The position numbers were made by a program, and so were the translations under genes. Shown here one piece after another: positions 39,740-47,262 of a stretch of 64,000 bases of DNA (its first letter is position 1; every line of letters begins with the position of its first letter). The stretch covers positions 2,046,001-2,110,000 of the forward strand of contig NZ_FMHU01000001.1 of NCBI RefSeq assembly GCF_900091415.1, given 5' to 3'. This DNA comes from Micromonospora inyonensis (GTDB lineage: Bacteria > Actinomycetota > Actinomycetes > Mycobacteriales > Micromonosporaceae). The notes under the pieces are model-generated. The model saw only the letters and a list, made by a program, of their open reading frames with translations. It did no database searches and had not been told where the DNA came from.

Positions 39740-39773
39740 GGCCCCGCTCTCCCGGATGTGTGGAGGCGGGGCC
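39740..39773. terminator. Bidirectional hairpin between convergent genes
   Basis: GGCCCCGC at 39740-39747 pairs with GCGGGGCC at 39766-39773 around an 18-base partly paired loop. It lies between the stops of the carbonic anhydrase gene (39666) and the leftward secreted hydrolase gene (39794). Confidence 0.7.
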
Positions 39774-39793
39774 CGTGTTCGTTCGGCTCGGGG

Positions 39794-40804
39794 TCAGAGC
39801 ATGGACACGTGTACGTGGTCGGTGTGGTCGGAGGGGCCGCTGTACGACTTCCAGCCGGTCGCCGGGAACCAGATCTGCTTGTTCCAGATCACGTAGTAGA
39901 TGCCGAGTTGGTCGGCGTTACGCACCAGGAACGCGGTGAGGTTGTTGCCGTACATCCGCTCCGCCTTGGTGTCCCAGCTACTGAACCCCGACTTCTGGAG
40001 CGACCAGTCGCAGGCCCGCCCCTTCGGGTGCTCGTACGGCCCGCCCGGTCGGTAACACCCGACGAACAGGTTGAAGCCGGCCCGCTTGACCTCCCTGTAC
40101 ATGTGCAGGGTGCGTGGGGTGATGCAACCGCCGGTGGTCGGGTCGTCCTCGGTGCAGCCCAGCGGGCGCCAGTTGCCGTTGCTGTCCCGCCCGGGGCCGG
40201 GCCGGGCGATCGGGGAGGTGGCGTCCACCAGGCCACCGGTCAACCCGACGCCGCCGACGAGGGCGAGTGACCGCTCCGCCTCGCGCTGGCGCTTCTTCAG
40301 GATGTCGGCCTGCCTCCGTTCCTCCAGCACCTCGGCGTCGAGCGCCTTCTTGGCCCGTTCCGCCTGCTCCTTGGCGGCGGCGACGGCGGCGACCTTCTTG
40401 TTGTTGACCATGTTCATCTCGTCCAGCGCGCCGGCCCGCCTGACGAACGAGTCGGGCGTGTCGCTGTCCAGCAGCATGGAGGTGGGGCCGACCCGGCCGG
40501 TCATGTAGGACCGCACCGCGATCTTGGCCACCTGCGGGGTGAGCGCCTTCAACTCGTTCCGGGTCCGCTCGACCTCCAAGGCGAGGGCGAGCTGACGGTC
40601 CGTCGAGGCCCTCAGCTTGGCCTGGGCCTGGGTGTAGCTGCGGTTCGCCTCCTCGATGACCTCGTTGAGGAGCTTGGGCTGTTCTCCGTCGTGCCCCGAC
40701 GGGCTCGACGGCTCAGCCAGCGCCGGCGCGGGCCCGGCGGCCACGGCGAGGGCGGCGAGCACGGCCACGACAGGTTTCAGCCAGCGGCGTAGGGGTGCCG
40801 TCAC
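39794..40804 (-). CDS. Secreted coiled-coil cell-wall hydrolase-like protein (M15/VldE-like C-terminus)
   Basis: 336 residues. A signal peptide (1-30, cleavage near ALA-EPS) precedes a long coiled coil (45-175, including EEANRSYTQAQAKL and KEQAERAKKALDAE). The globular C-terminal domain has metal-ligand-like motifs HPKGRACDWS and DHTDHVHV, as in M15-type carboxypeptidase folds. Actinobacterial proteins with this layout act on or bind peptidoglycan outside the membrane. A c-di-AMP riboswitch lies directly upstream, the usual control for such wall enzymes in this phylum. Confidence 0.85.
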   Translation of the reverse strand: MTAPLRRWLKPVVAVLAALAVAAGPAPALAEPSSPSGHDGEQPKLLNEVIEEANRSYTQAQAKLRASTDRQLALALEVERTRNELKALTPQVAKIAVRSYMTGRVGPTSMLLDSDTPDSFVRRAGALDEMNMVNNKKVAAVAAAKEQAERAKKALDAEVLEERRQADILKKRQREAERSLALVGGVGLTGGLVDATSPIARPGPGRDSNGNWRPLGCTEDDPTTGGCITPRTLHMYREVKRAGFNLFVGCYRPGGPYEHPKGRACDWSLQKSGFSSWDTKAERMYGNNLTAFLVRNADQLGIYYVIWNKQIWFPATGWKSYSGPSDHTDHVHVSML

Positions 40805-40814
40805 AGTTTTCCCT

Positions 40815-40985
40815 TCCGTCGACCGCCGACCGGGTTAGCTGACGGGTTCGGGGCGGAAGTGGCCCCTACCGCTGACGCGGATGCACCCCATGAACCTGGT
40901 TCCCCGGTTCGCCGGTGGGCGATTAGGCGGTGGCCCCGCTGGCGCCGGTGCGCGCCTTCGGCGGTAACCGGCAGCGAGGTTACCT
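40815..40985 (-). ncRNA. ydaO/yuaA-type cyclic di-AMP riboswitch
   Basis: Read leftward, the leader contains the conserved pieces of this riboswitch class: GAACCGGGGAACCAGGTTC, then GGGGTGCATCCGCG, TAGGGGCCACTTCCGCCC, GAACCCGTCAGCTAACCC and GGTCGGCGGTCGACGGAAGG just before the start codon. Edges are approximate. It controls the secreted hydrolase gene; in this class ligand binding normally turns expression off. A possible promoter lies further up (TTGACA near 41072, ACAATA near 41045, spacing long). Confidence 0.88.
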
Positions 40986-41105
40986 GACGGCGGGCATGGG
41001 GTTCTACGCCCGGATCCCGACCAAAAGCGTTATTTCCCTATTGTTCTCCGTCGCTCCTGTCACATTTGTCAAGATCAGGCCGGATGGCGGTGACGTTATG
41101 GAGTG

Positions 41106-42422
41106 TCACCAGGTCGGATCCGTGTTCGCCGGGCGGCCCGGAGCGGGTGCGGAATCGGTCGCTCCGGTGGCGGCCCGGGGGCCGCTCAGCGCGGCGAGGG
41201 CCTCGTCCCGCTCGCCGGCGGGCCGGGGCAGCCGGCGGGTCGGCGTACCACCCCGGCCGGCGGTGGTCACCAGGGCGGCCAGGCCGGTGGTGATCGGTAC
41301 GGCGGCGATCAGGCCGAGCGTCGCGACGATGCTGCGGACGATCTCCTGGGCGAGGAACTCGCTGGTGACGATCTCGCTGACTCCGCGCGCGTCGGCGGTC
41401 AGCAACAGCAGCAGGGGCAGCGAGGCGCCCGCGTACGCGAGCACGATCGTGTTGACCGTCGAGGCGATGTGCGCCCGGCCGACCCGGGTGGCCGCCCGGT
41501 AGAGCTGGAGCCGGGTGAGACCGGGGTTGGCGTGGGCCAGTTCGGTGACCGTGGCCGCCTGGGTGACCGTGACGTCGTCCAGGACGCCCAGGGAGCCGAT
41601 GATGATCCCGGCCAGGAGCAACCCGTGCAGGTCCACGTCGGCCTGGAACATCGACAGGGTGGTGGCGTCCTCGGAGCCGTACCCGGTGAGGTGGGTGAAC
41701 GCGGTCGCCAGGCTGCCGAGCAGGCCGGTGAGCACCAGGCTGGCCAGGGTGCCGAGGACGGCGACGGAGGTCTGCGCGGTGACCCCGTGGGTGAGGTACA
41801 GCACCACGAACATGATCAGCGCGGCGCCGGTGACCGCCACCGGCAGTGGAGCCTGCCCGGCGCTGATGCCGGGCAGGACGAAGGTGAGCAGGATGGCGAA
41901 GCTGGCCGCCAGCCCGCCGAGCGCGGCCAGGCCGCGCCACCGGCCGAACGCGACGATGGCGACGGCGAACGCCAGGGCCAGCCAGATCAGCGGCTTGCCC
42001 CGCTGGTGGGCGGCGATGCTGTAGGCGCTGACTGTCGGGTCGGCCGGGTCGGTGAGCACCACCAGGACGATCTCGTCGCCGACCTCCACCGAGGGCGACC
42101 CCGGCCCGGCGGGCAGCGCCGTCTCGACCTGTTGCCCGGCGTCCGGCCCGGTGTCGACGGTCACCGTGGCGGTCCCGCACGGCCCCTCCGTCGTCCCCTC
42201 CGGGGTCTCCGGGGCAGGTGGGCAGGGTTCGGTCACCACCCGCGTCACCGTGCCGTGGTAGCGGGGCGCGTCCTCGCCGCCGCCGACCGACGGCGTGTCC
42301 CGGGGCCAGAGCACCAGCGCCGCGACCAGGGTCACCAGGAAGAGCGGGACCACGGTCGCGATCAGGACACGCCGTACGCGCGGCGGCGCGGCGGCGGTGG
42401 GACGGCTGTGGTCGTGGCCCAT
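41106..42422 (-). CDS. YibE/F-like family membrane protein
   Basis: 438 residues from ATG 42422 (MGHDHSRPTAAAPP, preceded by GGGAGAAGC). An initial membrane helix, an extracytoplasmic domain of about 120 residues (VTRVVTEPCPPAPETPEGTT onward) and seven or more membrane helices follow. The motifs LPGISAGQAPLP, LYLTHGVTAQTS and LGVLDDVTVTQAATV identify YibE/F. The family has no settled function; some members are linked to transport or stress. Pro-Gly rich C-terminus. It is the last gene on this strand before the riboswitch. Confidence 0.88.
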   Translation of the reverse strand: MGHDHSRPTAAAPPRVRRVLIATVVPLFLVTLVAALVLWPRDTPSVGGGEDAPRYHGTVTRVVTEPCPPAPETPEGTTEGPCGTATVTVDTGPDAGQQVETALPAGPGSPSVEVGDEIVLVVLTDPADPTVSAYSIAAHQRGKPLIWLALAFAVAIVAFGRWRGLAALGGLAASFAILLTFVLPGISAGQAPLPVAVTGAALIMFVVLYLTHGVTAQTSVAVLGTLASLVLTGLLGSLATAFTHLTGYGSEDATTLSMFQADVDLHGLLLAGIIIGSLGVLDDVTVTQAATVTELAHANPGLTRLQLYRAATRVGRAHIASTVNTIVLAYAGASLPLLLLLTADARGVSEIVTSEFLAQEIVRSIVATLGLIAAVPITTGLAALVTTAGRGGTPTRRLPRPAGERDEALAALSGPRAATGATDSAPAPGRPANTDPTW

Positions 42423-42581
42423 GCTTCTCCCAACGGTCCTGGCGTGGCGGGTGCCCTGGCCGGACCATTCTGCCGGGTCCGAAGCGGCAGCTCGCAGGCT
42501 GTTCGGCGGCCCGGCCCGGGTCCGCTCGGTGGGAAGTTCGTCGGCACGCTGTGGAGCTGCCCCGTCCATGCGCCCGCCGGG

Positions 42582-42821
42582 TCACCGGCACCTCCCGTCG
42601 TGCCCGATCGGCAGCACACACCGCCGTCCGGCGCCCAGCCGCGCGTCACACCAGATCCGGGTACGCCGCGACTGGTCGTCCTCCGCGCTGACGGTGGCCT
42701 CCCCGAAGTCCAGTTCCGGCACGTGCCCGAGGGAGTCGCGCAGCGCGACCACGAGGGCGACGGCGTACGCCCGGCTGGGCAGTGTCAGCGGCAGGTGCAG
42801 GACCCAACGGCTCAACGTCAC
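42582..42821 (-). CDS. Small hypothetical protein downstream of DivIVA-like gene
   Basis: 79 residues from the second of two GTG codons (VTLSRWVLHLPLTLPSRAYA). Two Cys pairs occur near the C-terminus in RIWCDARLGAGRRCVLPIGH. The start overlaps the stop of the preceding DivIVA-like frame (GTGA at 42818-42821), so the two were coupled. Function unknown. Confidence 0.55.
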   Translation of the reverse strand: MTLSRWVLHLPLTLPSRAYAVALVVALRDSLGHVPELDFGEATVSAEDDQSRRTRIWCDARLGAGRRCVLPIGHDGRCR

Positions 42822-43074
42822 CACCGCCCGTGCCGAGGGCCGGAGTCCGCCGGCCGGCGCTGGGTGTACTCGGACTGCCAGCGGCGCAGCGCCTGACGAA
42901 TCCGGTCGCCGTCGGCCTCCACGGCCCGGATGTGCCGGTGCAGCCGCTCCACCTCCCCGGCGACCCGGTCGAGATGGGAGCGGACCTGGTCCGGTGCGAG
43001 TCCGCGCCAGCACCGGTCGAATTCAACGCTCCGGATCTGGTGCGGCCCGAGCCGCTTGCCGTCAGGTAGATCAC
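42818..43074 (-). pseudogene. Frameshifted DivIVA-like small coiled-coil protein
   Basis: From the GTG at 43074 the frame reads MIYLT, then must gain one base (ACGG to ACGGG) to enter the evident coding frame KRLGPHQIRSVEFDRCWRGL, followed by APDQVRSHLDRVAGEVERLH and a coiled coil to the stop at 42818. The whole length (257) is one short of a multiple of three. The motif IRSVEFDR..GLAPDQV..HLDRV resembles the DivIVA N-terminal domain. It may be a true mutation or a missed G. Confidence 0.6.
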
Positions 43075-43615
43075 GGCCGTCGACCTCTCCCTGCCGGGTC
43101 CGCCGCGTTCGCGGGAAACTGCGCCGCGAGCGCGGCGACGGTCTCCCGCAGGGCGGCGGCGGTCAGTTCGAGCTGCCCGGCGGCCCGTGCTCATTCCCCG
43201 GTCGCCGCCTCGACGGTCGGGCCGTCCTCCCCGGCGGCCCGGAGCTGTTCCCCGGCAGCCGCTCCGCCTCGTCGGCCAGGTCCAGCGCGTGATCGGCACC
43301 CCGCTGCGCCGCGCGCAGAGCGGGATTCGTCGCCCCGACCCGCACCCGTTCCAGCAGGACGACGGCCGCGCCGACCGCGACGTACGCCTCCCGCAACTCG
43401 TCGGCCACCCCGGACACCGCCCAGGCGGCACTGGCCACCGGCACGTTTCTGACCTGCGGGTACGCGGGCGGCACCGGCGCGACGGCCGGCTCGACCGGCA
43501 CCGACAGGTACCGGTCCGGGCAGGGCCAGGCGCAGCCGCAGCCACAGCGCCGCCAGGCCGTACGCCAGTCGCGGCGGTGACGCGGAGCGAGCGGGACGGA
43601 ATGGTGTCGGGGCAC
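43071..43615 (-). pseudogene. Decayed hypothetical gene (broken frame and internal stop)
   Basis: Starts at GTG 43615 after GGGAGGTCCC. A Cys/Trp-rich N-terminus (DWRTAWRRCGCGCAWPCPDR) leads to a helical, WXG-like region (AVSGVADELREAYVAVGAAV, then RAAQRGADHALDLADEAERL). The frame then shifts to GEQLRAAGEDGPTVEAATGE, meets a TGA, and resumes as LELTAAALRETVAALAAQFP to a stop at 43071 that overlaps the next start (GTGA). The four-base overlaps show that three genes here form one operon. Function unknown. Confidence 0.5.
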
Positions 43616-43784
43616 GGGACCTCCCTCTTTCGGCATTTCGACGATGTCGTGGTGACCGTGGGTGTACAGCGTGCCCGCCTCGCCCCAGGATTCCGAACAC
43701 TCCGCTTTGTCATGACGACCGTGGGTGACCGTCTCGGGCTGGGTGGGGGTACGGCGACGTGGACCGAGGAGAGTGGAGAAACAT

Positions 43785-44517
43785 GTGGGAATCTCGCCGT
43801 CCGAGTTCCTGTTGCGCGAGCTGCGTCGGCGGCGGATGGCCGCCGGACTGACCCAGGACGCGCTGGGTGAGCGGGTGCACTACTCGAACACGCACGTCAG
43901 CGCGATCGAGACCGGCGTCAAGCCGCCCAAGCCGGAGTACCTCAAGGCCGTGGACGAAGCCCTGGAGACCGGCGGAATCCTGCTCAGCCTCTGGGAAGAC
44001 CTGGTGAAAGACGCGGGCACGCCGGTCTGGTTGCGGGAGTGGATCGAGTACGAGCGCGAAGCTGTCATTCTGTGCTGGTACGAGCCCGCGTATGTCCCAG
44101 GGTTGCTCCAGACCGAGGCGTATGCCCGAGCGGCGTTGTCGAACGGCTGGCTGTCAGCCGAAGACGTTGATCAGCGAGTGGAGTTCCCGCATGGGTCGCC
44201 AGTCCTGTCTGACACGCAGTCCGGTTCCGCAACTCTTCTTGGTCCTGGATGAGATGGTCATTAGGCGGACCTGCGGTAGCACGAAGATCATGGCGGAGCA
44301 GGTCGATCATTTGATCGGCCTCGCCGAACAGCCGAATATTCAGGTGCATGTCGTGCCCTTATCGGCTGGCCTCTATCCCGCCCTTGCGGGAGGCTTCATC
44401 GTGGCGGATCTGCCAGACAGCGGCAGAGCCGGCTACATCGACAACCAACTGTCTGGCCAAGTCGTTGATCGGCCTGATGACGTTGCTAGGCTCGGCCCTT
44501 CGTTAAGGGCGGTCCAC
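43785..44517 (+). pseudogene. XRE-family regulator with DUF5753, frameshifted and cut by IS1380
   Basis: GTG 43785 follows GAGGAGAGTGGAG. The HTH is RRRMAAGLTQDALGERVHYS, followed by the start of DUF5753 (LLSLWEDLVKDAG, WLREWIEYEREA, YEPAYVPGLLQTEAYARAAL). Near 44185 an extra T shifts the frame; the correct reading continues as SRMGRQSCLTRSPVPQLFLV and QPNIQVHVVPLSAGLYPALA in the +1 frame. The C-terminus ends abruptly at the IS1380 insertion. Its usual DUF397 partner lies intact on the far side of the IS. Confidence 0.8.
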
Positions 44518-44609
44518 AGGGTGGGCAGGAAGCAAAGAAGTGCCTTTTGATCAGGGAAAATGGGACTTGCTGAGGGTCCGATGTTCCTGTCACGGAAGGC
44601 ACTTGCTGG

Positions 44610-46007
44610 GTGAAGGCTACCGCAACACGTCCGAAGATCGCGGTCACCGGTGGTGGACGGGGCGTGGTGGGCCACGTCGGTGCCCGCCTGCTTGCGGATC
44701 TGGCCGACGTGACCGGGCTGACCAGCGCGTTCGGTGAGGCCTTGGCAGGACTGCGGCAGCGGCAGGGCGGGCACGATCCGGGCCGTGTCACCGTGGACCT
44801 GGCGGTGATGCTCGCCGACGGCGGCGAGGCCATCGCTGATCTCGCGGTGCTGCGGGACCAGCCCGCCCTGTTCGGGCCGGTCGCCTCCGACCCGACCGCC
44901 TGGCGGCTGCTGTCCCGACTGGACGAGCCGATGCTGGCCGAGCTGCGGGCCGCGCGGGCCCGAGCCCGCGAGATCGCCTGGGCCCAGCACGCCGACACCC
45001 GCGGTGACCTGCCGCAGCCGATGGTGGCCGGCCGGCGGGTCGACGGTCTGGTCCTGGACATCGACGCGACGATCGTGCTCTGCCACTCGGAGAAGGAAGC
45101 AGCGACCCGGACCTGGAAGAAGACGTTCGGCTACCACCCGCTGCTGTGCTTCCTGGACAACACCGGCGAAGCCCTCGCCGGTGTGCTGCGGGAAGGCCGA
45201 GCCGGGTCGAACACCACCGCCGACCACATCACCGTCCTCGACCAAGCCCTCGCCCAGATCCCCGACGCCATCCGGCACGGCACCCCGATCCTGCTGCGCG
45301 CCGATGCGGCCGGCTCCACCCACGGGTTCCTCGCCCACATCCGCAGCCTGCGCGACCAGCACCTGGACATCCGGTTCTCCGTCGGCGCCGCGATCACCGA
45401 ACCTGTGCGGGCGGCGATCCGCGCTGCGACCGGTTGGATTCCCGCCGTCGACACCGCCGGTGACCTACGTGAACATGCCGAGGTCTGCGAGATCACCGGC
45501 CTGTTCGACGCGGCCGGCTGGCCGCCCGGCACCCGGTTCCTGGTCCGCCGGGAACGCCCACACCCCGGCGCCCAACTATCGCTGTTCGACACCATCGAAG
45601 GCTGGCGGCATCAGGTCGTCGCCACCGACACCCCGCCCGGCAACGGCAGCATCCAACACCTGGAGGCCCGGCACCGGGCTCACGCCCGCGTCGAGGACCG
45701 CATCCGCACCGGCAAGGACACCGGCTTCGGCCGGTTCCCGTCCCGACACTTCGCCATCAACCAGGCCTGGCTGCACCTCGCACTGACCGGCATCGACCTG
45801 CTCGCCTGGACCCGCATCCTGCTCCTCGACGGTGACCTCGCCGCCGCCGAACCGAAGAAACTGCGCTACCGGCTGCTCCACGTCGCCGCCCGCCTCACCC
45901 GCACCGCCCGCCGGACCCGACTCGCCATCGCCGCCAACTGGCCCTGGACCAACGCTCTGACCAGCGCGTTCCACCGCCTCGCCGGACTACCGAGACCCGC
46001 CGGCTGA
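44610..46007 (+). CDS. IS1380 family transposase
   Basis: 465 residues, apparently full length. DDE-type motifs include LVLDIDATIVLCHSEKE, ILLRADAAGSTHGF and the C-terminal RFPSRHFAINQAWLHLALTG with LAWTRILLLDG, characteristic of IS1380. Outer ends of the element could not be fixed from inverted repeats; it probably spans about 44.5-46.1 kb, including the 90-base leader with AAGTGCCTT...AAGGCACTT and a GC hairpin after the stop. It splits an XRE/DUF397 pair. Confidence 0.9.
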   Translation: MKATATRPKIAVTGGGRGVVGHVGARLLADLADVTGLTSAFGEALAGLRQRQGGHDPGRVTVDLAVMLADGGEAIADLAVLRDQPALFGPVASDPTAWRLLSRLDEPMLAELRAARARAREIAWAQHADTRGDLPQPMVAGRRVDGLVLDIDATIVLCHSEKEAATRTWKKTFGYHPLLCFLDNTGEALAGVLREGRAGSNTTADHITVLDQALAQIPDAIRHGTPILLRADAAGSTHGFLAHIRSLRDQHLDIRFSVGAAITEPVRAAIRAATGWIPAVDTAGDLREHAEVCEITGLFDAAGWPPGTRFLVRRERPHPGAQLSLFDTIEGWRHQVVATDTPPGNGSIQHLEARHRAHARVEDRIRTGKDTGFGRFPSRHFAINQAWLHLALTGIDLLAWTRILLLDGDLAAAEPKKLRYRLLHVAARLTRTARRTRLAIAANWPWTNALTSAFHRLAGLPRPAG

Positions 46008-46242
46008 CCCCACACCCCACGCCCCGACCAGCAACACGGAGGAACCCGGCCCCGCGCCGGGCCGTCAGCATGCCAACCAAGCTGACGCCCGAACCCCGAA
46101 CCGACTTCATCGAATAGCAGCTATGAACGGCCGCCCAAATGAAAGACCGAGGCGCTAGGCTGGCTCTCGCATGGGACGCGCTGCGCGGCGAGGCGCTTCC
46201 CGGTAGGCAGAGTCTCGACCTCCTCAGGGAAGTGGCGAAGAC

Positions 46243-46434
46243 ATGGACGTGACCGGCCCGAAGTGGCGCAAGGCGAGCCGTTCGTCCTCTAACGGTGGGG
46301 CCTGCGTCGAGGTGGCGGACAATCTGGGCGGGGTGGTTCTCGTGCGGGACACGAAGGACCGGTCGGGCGGCACGCTCGCCTTCACCCCCGAGTCCTGGCG
46401 CGCGTTCGTCGCCCAGGTGCCTGGGCGGCGGTAA
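46243..46434 (+). CDS. DUF397 domain-containing protein
   Basis: 63 residues: WRKASRSSSNGGACVEVADN and VLVRDTKDRSGGTLAFTPES followed by WRAFVAQV are the complete DUF397 signature. In actinobacteria these small proteins sit beside an XRE/DUF5753 regulator and act with it. Here the partner is the broken gene at 43785, 1.7 kb away across IS1380, so this gene is probably an orphan. ATG start. Confidence 0.9.
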   Translation: MDVTGPKWRKASRSSSNGGACVEVADNLGGVVLVRDTKDRSGGTLAFTPESWRAFVAQVPGRR

Positions 46435-46458
46435 CAGCATTCGCGGCCGGAGCGATGG

Positions 46459-46680
46459 CCTCTGGTCCAGGGCGACGTGCGCCAGGTGGGGTTCGACTAC
46501 CTGTGGGACCGCGTGGACCTTCTCGCTGGTGGCCCCCCTGTCAGCCGTTCAGCCTGGGCGGTGTCGCCAGGGGTGATGAGGACAAGCGCAACATGTTCCC
46601 GGAGATGTTCCGCGCGATCCGCCAGATCCAGCAGCCCAGAGCCGTGATCTGCGAGAACGTCCGGGGAACCTGCGTCCATC
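46459..46680 (+). pseudogene. Fragment of a C5-cytosine DNA methyltransferase
   Basis: The frame VQGDVRQVGFDYLWDRVDLL leads to the catalytic motif LAGGP-PCQPFSLGG (motif IV, Cys in PCQ), with a one-base loss in the C run at about 46535 between GGP and PCQ. RNMFPEMFRAIRQIQQPRAV and ICENVRG (motif VI ENV) follow. The rest of the enzyme, including the SAM-binding start and target-recognition region, is missing. It is a relic of a restriction-modification or phage methyltransferase. Confidence 0.7.
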
Positions 46681-46803
46681 CTTCAGGCCCTGGCCCGCAT
46701 GAAGACTTTCAAGATCCTGCGGGACTACCCGGCGTGCCGCCAGCACATTGGCCGACACCGCTTCCGGCATCGCTCATCTCACAACATCATCGTCGCCGGC
46801 TGA
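46681..46803 (+). pseudogene. Transposase C-terminal remnant
   Basis: Short frames MKTFKILRDY, then RAASTLADTASGIAHL and HNIIVAG in shifting phase together give the end of an IS4/IS5-type transposase (KTFKILRDYRRAASTLADTASGIAHLHN pattern broken here for phase). Two single-base losses are needed to join them. No ends remain. It directly precedes the inner edge of the right arm at about 46853. Confidence 0.5.
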
Positions 46804-47007
46804 GCGCCGACCCCTTGCCTGGCCGCTTTCACCGAGTTACGAGACGTCCTTTAGTGCACGAGCGGCAGCAAAGCGGGGAGGCTCGCGCCGAGGCTGAGCA
46901 GGTCGGAGCCCGCGCGGTCTGATATTCATCGTTGTTCGGAACGTGCGGTCGGGGTGGTGAACCCACTGCCGCGCTTCAGTCGTGAGGTAACAGATGAGGG
47001 TGACGGG

Positions 47008-47103
47008 ATGATTGCGTTGAGCGACGAGGAGCTGTTGGTGGAGATGGGTGCGGCGGTGGATTTCAGGGCGAGGAGGTGGACCTGGTTCGCTGTGTCGGGG
47101 TGA
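47008..47103 (+). CDS. Short conserved frame upstream of giant gene 2
   Basis: 31 codons, the counterpart of complement 29163-29258, ending 160 bases before the giant gene start. The second frame after the VDF codon (GEEVDLVRCVGVNAEATGAE, stop at 47162) is also kept. Preservation in both arms means either that the split predates the duplication or that a frameshift is used; whether the peptide is made is unknown. The 46853-47262 stretch otherwise holds the presumed promoter region. Confidence 0.4.
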   Translation: MIALSDEELLVEMGAAVDFRARRWTWFAVSG

Positions 47104-47262
47104 ACGCCGAGGCCACCGGTGCCGAGCTGGTTGCGGACATGAGTGGTGGCACGCGGGGTTGATCCGCGGAGGCGAGATGGCCGAGGGCTGGGGTGGTGGT
47201 CGGGGCCGCTGGGTGATTCGCATTGGGTGCCTCTGATCGGGGTGGGGAGGGGGCGTTACGCG

